This document shows positions 33,704-36,222 of a stretch of DNA of 36,222 nt, one piece after another. The notes beneath the pieces were generated by a model. That model saw only the letters and a program-made list of their open reading frames with translations. It did not search any database and was not told where the DNA came from. The position numbers and the translations under genes were made by a program. This DNA comes from a bacterium. Its GTDB lineage: Bacteria; Verrucomicrobiota; Kiritimatiellia; RFP12; UBA1067. Numbering within the stretch: the stretch's first letter is position 1; each line of letters begins with the position of its first letter. The stretch is from assembly GCA_025360845.1 (NCBI GenBank), contig JANYBJ010000030.1:1-36222 (forward strand), given 5' to 3'.

Positions 33704-34429
33704 ATGAAGCATACCAAGAATGACGCGGTGGCGACGGTAAAGAATGTGCAGCCGATTGACGTGGCGAGCATGACGGCGATGATCGCGGATGACCTGAACC
33801 GCGCCGAGGTGGGCAAGTTCAGCATGCTGCGGGCGGGCGTGGGGCTGCTGTGCTGCAAGGCGATGAGCGAGCACGGCGAATGGGAGGCGCGGCTGATGGA
33901 GCTGTGCCCCGGAAAGAGCCCGCGCACGTTGCAGACCTACATGAAGGACGCGAGGGATTGCCTGGACGCGCGGGGGATCGCGCCGGAGGCGGCGTGGGGC
34001 GAGCTGGCGAAGATCGACGTGGCGCAGGTCGGCAGCCTGATGATCGCCGCGCCCGCGCAGGCCCAGCTCGGCACCGGGGAACCGGAGCCGCAGGAGCCCG
34101 CCAAGCGCGGCAGGAAGTCCAGGGCGGAAGCCGCGCCAGCCCCGGAGGCGAGCGCCGCCGTGTTCTCGCAGATGCTGATCGACTTCATCCAGCAGCGGAA
34201 GTCGGCCAAGGCGAAGTACACCGAGCCGACCAAGCCGCTGACGAAGCGGGAGAAGATGGATGCGGCGGTGGACGAGGCCGCCCGCGTCGTGAACATCGCT
34301 GCGGATTACGTCGCCAACGCGACGTGGGCGCTGCTGCCCGACGACAATCTTGAGAGCACCTGGGCCGGGTTCAAGGCGACGGCCGACAAGCTGGGCTCCG
34401 AGATGAAGGCCCGCAACAGGAACAAGTAA
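33704..34429 (+). CDS. DUF3102-like phage protein
   Basis: 241 aa; KFSMLRAGVGLLCCKAMSEHGEWEARLMELCPGKSPRTLQTYMKDARD; AT-hook-like KRGRKSR. Confidence 0.5.
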   Translation: MKHTKNDAVATVKNVQPIDVASMTAMIADDLNRAEVGKFSMLRAGVGLLCCKAMSEHGEWEARLMELCPGKSPRTLQTYMKDARDCLDARGIAPEAAWGELAKIDVAQVGSLMIAAPAQAQLGTGEPEPQEPAKRGRKSRAEAAPAPEASAAVFSQMLIDFIQQRKSAKAKYTEPTKPLTKREKMDAAVDEAARVVNIAADYVANATWALLPDDNLESTWAGFKATADKLGSEMKARNRNK

Positions 34430-34441
34430 CGGAGGTCAGGA

Positions 34442-36222
34442 ATGTCAACGCCCGCGCTGCTGGTCAAAATGCAATGCCCCGAGTTCGCGACGCTGCCCGC
34501 CGAGGAGCGGGCCAACGTGGTGGTCTGGGAGGATGTGATGATGCAGATCGACACGGCGCGGAACAAGTCCGCCGTGTGCCGCGAGTGGGCCGTGCGCAAC
34601 GGCCACCGCCGCGGCTGGAGCCCGGAGAGGATCTGGGCGAAGTATCACGGCTGGGTGGCCAGCGGTCGGGCGTGGACGTTTCTTGTCAACTGGGCGAAGG
34701 TTCCGCGCACCCCGAGCGGGGACCGCAAGGGATTCGCGGAGGCGTTCAAGCGCTACTGCGAAGAGAACCAGCGGGCCAGCAAGCCCGCGTGGCGGGCCAT
34801 GCTGCGCGACCTGCGCCGGGGGGTTACGATCCCCGGCGTGGGCTCGTGGCGCGACGTGTGGGCCAAGCAGTACCCCGGCGAGCGCCTTCCGGAGCGCTGC
34901 CCGTCCGACTGGACGCCAACCGGGTGGCTTTACAGCAACGCGATCCGCAAGTTCAAGAGTACGAAGTTTGAGCTGGTGACGATGCGCAAGGGCGCGACGG
35001 CGGCGCGGATGATGGCCCCGGCGGTCTACACGACGCGCGTCGGTCTGCTGCCCGGAATGATCTACGAGTTCGACGACGTGTGGCACGACCTTAAGATCGC
35101 GGTGCCGGGCATCAACCGCAAGCTGCTGCGAGCGCTGGAGTTCGCCTGCGTCGATGTGGCGACAACAAACAAGATCAGTTGGGGGATTAAGCCGCAGATC
35201 CTGCGCGAGGACGGCACTCGCGAGGGGCTCGGCAAGGCGCTTTTCAAGGCGACGATAGCGGATGTGCTTTGCAACAAGGGGTGGCATCCGGGCGGATGCC
35301 AGTTCGTGATTGAGCTGGGGACGGCCAGCCTGACTCCGGAGGAACAGGACATGATCACGCGGCTTACGGACGGGGCCGTGACGTTCAGGGAACCGAAGGT
35401 GCTGGGCCAACAGGTGCTCAAGGGCATGTTCCGTCCGCAGGGCAAGGGCAACTTCAAAGCCAAGGCGCTGATCGAAGGCAGCCACCGCCTGATCCATTAC
35501 GAGGGCGCGAACCTCCCGGCGCAGACGGGAGCGCTCAGCCGCGTCGACGAGCCCGAACAGATGTACGGCCTCGACAAGTACGCGGAGCACGTTCTCAAGG
35601 TATGGGAGCGCGTGCCGCAGGATCAGCGCGATCTGCTGTGGTACGGCGGGGCGATGACCTTCACGGCGTACCGCAGGATGGTTGCGGATCTGTACGAGAT
35701 CATCTACGACCGCCGCGAGCACGACATTGAGGGTTGGGAACAGAATGAGTGGATGACTCAGGAGTGGTCGATTGACGGGCGCGGCGACTGGCGGGCGGCG
35801 GGCGACATCCGCACCCTTCCGGAAGCCATGCGGGAGGTCGGCAAGATCGCGCTGATGACGCCCGGCCTCTACCGCCTTCGCCGCATGAGCCCGCTGGAGG
35901 TGTGGCAGCAGCACTCTTCCAACCTTGTGCGGCTGCCGCATTGGGCCATCTGCGACTTCTTGGGGGACGCGTGCTACCGCAAGGTGCGCGTCGGGAACAA
36001 CGGGCTCATCGAGTTTCAGGATCGCGATATGACGGGATCGGCAATGAAGTTGCGCTACGTCGGTCTGGTAGAGCAACCGGACGGCACCGGCTGCCGCCTC
36101 GCTCCGGGATCGGAATACGGCCTCTACGTGCTTCCCCACGACATGACCAAGGCCGTGATCGTCGAGGCCAAGACGCGGGCCGTGCTCGGTATCGCCCCGG
36201 CGTGGTCGGCGGTCGACCCCCG
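34442..36222 (+). CDS. MuA-like DDE transposase, 3' truncated by window edge
   Basis: Open frame to the window end (so absent from the ORF track); multi-HTH N-terminus, then YEFDDVWHDLKIAVPG, FACVDVATTNKISWGIKP, FVIELGTASLTPEE consistent with an RNase-H DDE core; located next to gam. Confidence 0.65.
   Translation, partial: MSTPALLVKMQCPEFATLPAEERANVVVWEDVMMQIDTARNKSAVCREWAVRNGHRRGWSPERIWAKYHGWVASGRAWTFLVNWAKVPRTPSGDRKGFAEAFKRYCEENQRASKPAWRAMLRDLRRGVTIPGVGSWRDVWAKQYPGERLPERCPSDWTPTGWLYSNAIRKFKSTKFELVTMRKGATAARMMAPAVYTTRVGLLPGMIYEFDDVWHDLKIAVPGINRKLLRALEFACVDVATTNKISWGIKPQILREDGTREGLGKALFKATIADVLCNKGWHPGGCQFVIELGTASLTPEEQDMITRLTDGAVTFREPKVLGQQVLKGMFRPQGKGNFKAKALIEGSHRLIHYEGANLPAQTGALSRVDEPEQMYGLDKYAEHVLKVWERVPQDQRDLLWYGGAMTFTAYRRMVADLYEIIYDRREHDIEGWEQNEWMTQEWSIDGRGDWRAAGDIRTLPEAMREVGKIALMTPGLYRLRRMSPLEVWQQHSSNLVRLPHWAICDFLGDACYRKVRVGNNGLIEFQDRDMTGSAMKLRYVGLVEQPDGTGCRLAPGSEYGLYVLPHDMTKAVIVEAKTRAVLGIAPAWSAVDP

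Larger units (their letters stand above)
6580..36222. mobile_element. Mu-like transposable prophage, incomplete (right end outside the window)
   Basis: Mu-type modules: terminase, DUF935-like portal, protease/scaffold, decoration, capsid, DUF1320-like, Gam, MuA-like transposase, within one divergent gene block. Confidence 0.85.

Noticed and set aside
34445-36139. 564-aa minus-strand ORF
   Set aside because: Antisense to the transposase frame, low-complexity His/Arg/Pro-rich composition; the plus-strand frame is missing from the track only because it runs off the window.
1-36222. tRNA or rRNA genes
   Set aside because: No convincing cloverleaf, CCA/T-loop or rRNA signature was seen by eye; a tRNAscan-SE/Infernal run would be decisive.
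24898-36222. Diversity-generating retroelement, retron or toxin-antitoxin system
   Set aside because: No reverse transcriptase motif (YxDD), template repeat or typical toxin/antitoxin pair could be identified.

Overview
The window has two parts. (1) About 6.4 kb of bacterial host sequence: a FucU/RbsD mutarotase, a large NPCBM/beta-propeller/c-type-heme 'HzsA-related' protein, an unusual calcineurin-like phosphoesterase-GH43 fusion, FabH, and the 3' stump of a ThiF/TcdA-like E1 gene. (2) From about 6.58 kb to the right edge, most of a Mu-like (transposable) prophage that appears to have inserted into the E1 gene. The late operon is on the minus strand: terminase, portal, protease with nested scaffold, decoration protein, HK97-type capsid, DUF1320-like protein, tail genes. 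A divergent early operon is on the plus strand: Ner/Cro-like protein, small proteins, PAPS-reductase-like protein, Gam, and a MuA-like transposase cut by the window edge. This divergent layout is more like BcepMu than Mu. The most unusual content is: (a) twelve copies of a 25-bp palindrome (CAAAARCG....CGYTTTTG) with compensating stem changes at 25.5-27.5 kb, where matched identical pairs bracket single small genes, one of them an Acb2/Tad1-hairpin-like anti-defence candidate; (b) a gene-free structured segment, a candidate ncRNA, enclosed by these palindromes; (c) a 17-bp perfect operator that is exactly the spacer between the -35 and -10 of the predicted early promoter, plus a second near-identical operator inside the repressor gene; (d) GC hairpins at almost every non-coupled junction of the structural operon; (e) a 24-copy heptamer array; (f) a signal-peptide-rich block and a lipoprotein-glutaredoxin fusion inside the tail region; (g) a PAPS-reductase-like protein with a tandemly duplicated Cys motif. 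All calls come from reading the sequence; no searches were run. The host is probably a PVC-type bacterium (Kiritimatiellota/Verrucomicrobia-like), which is a low-confidence inference.
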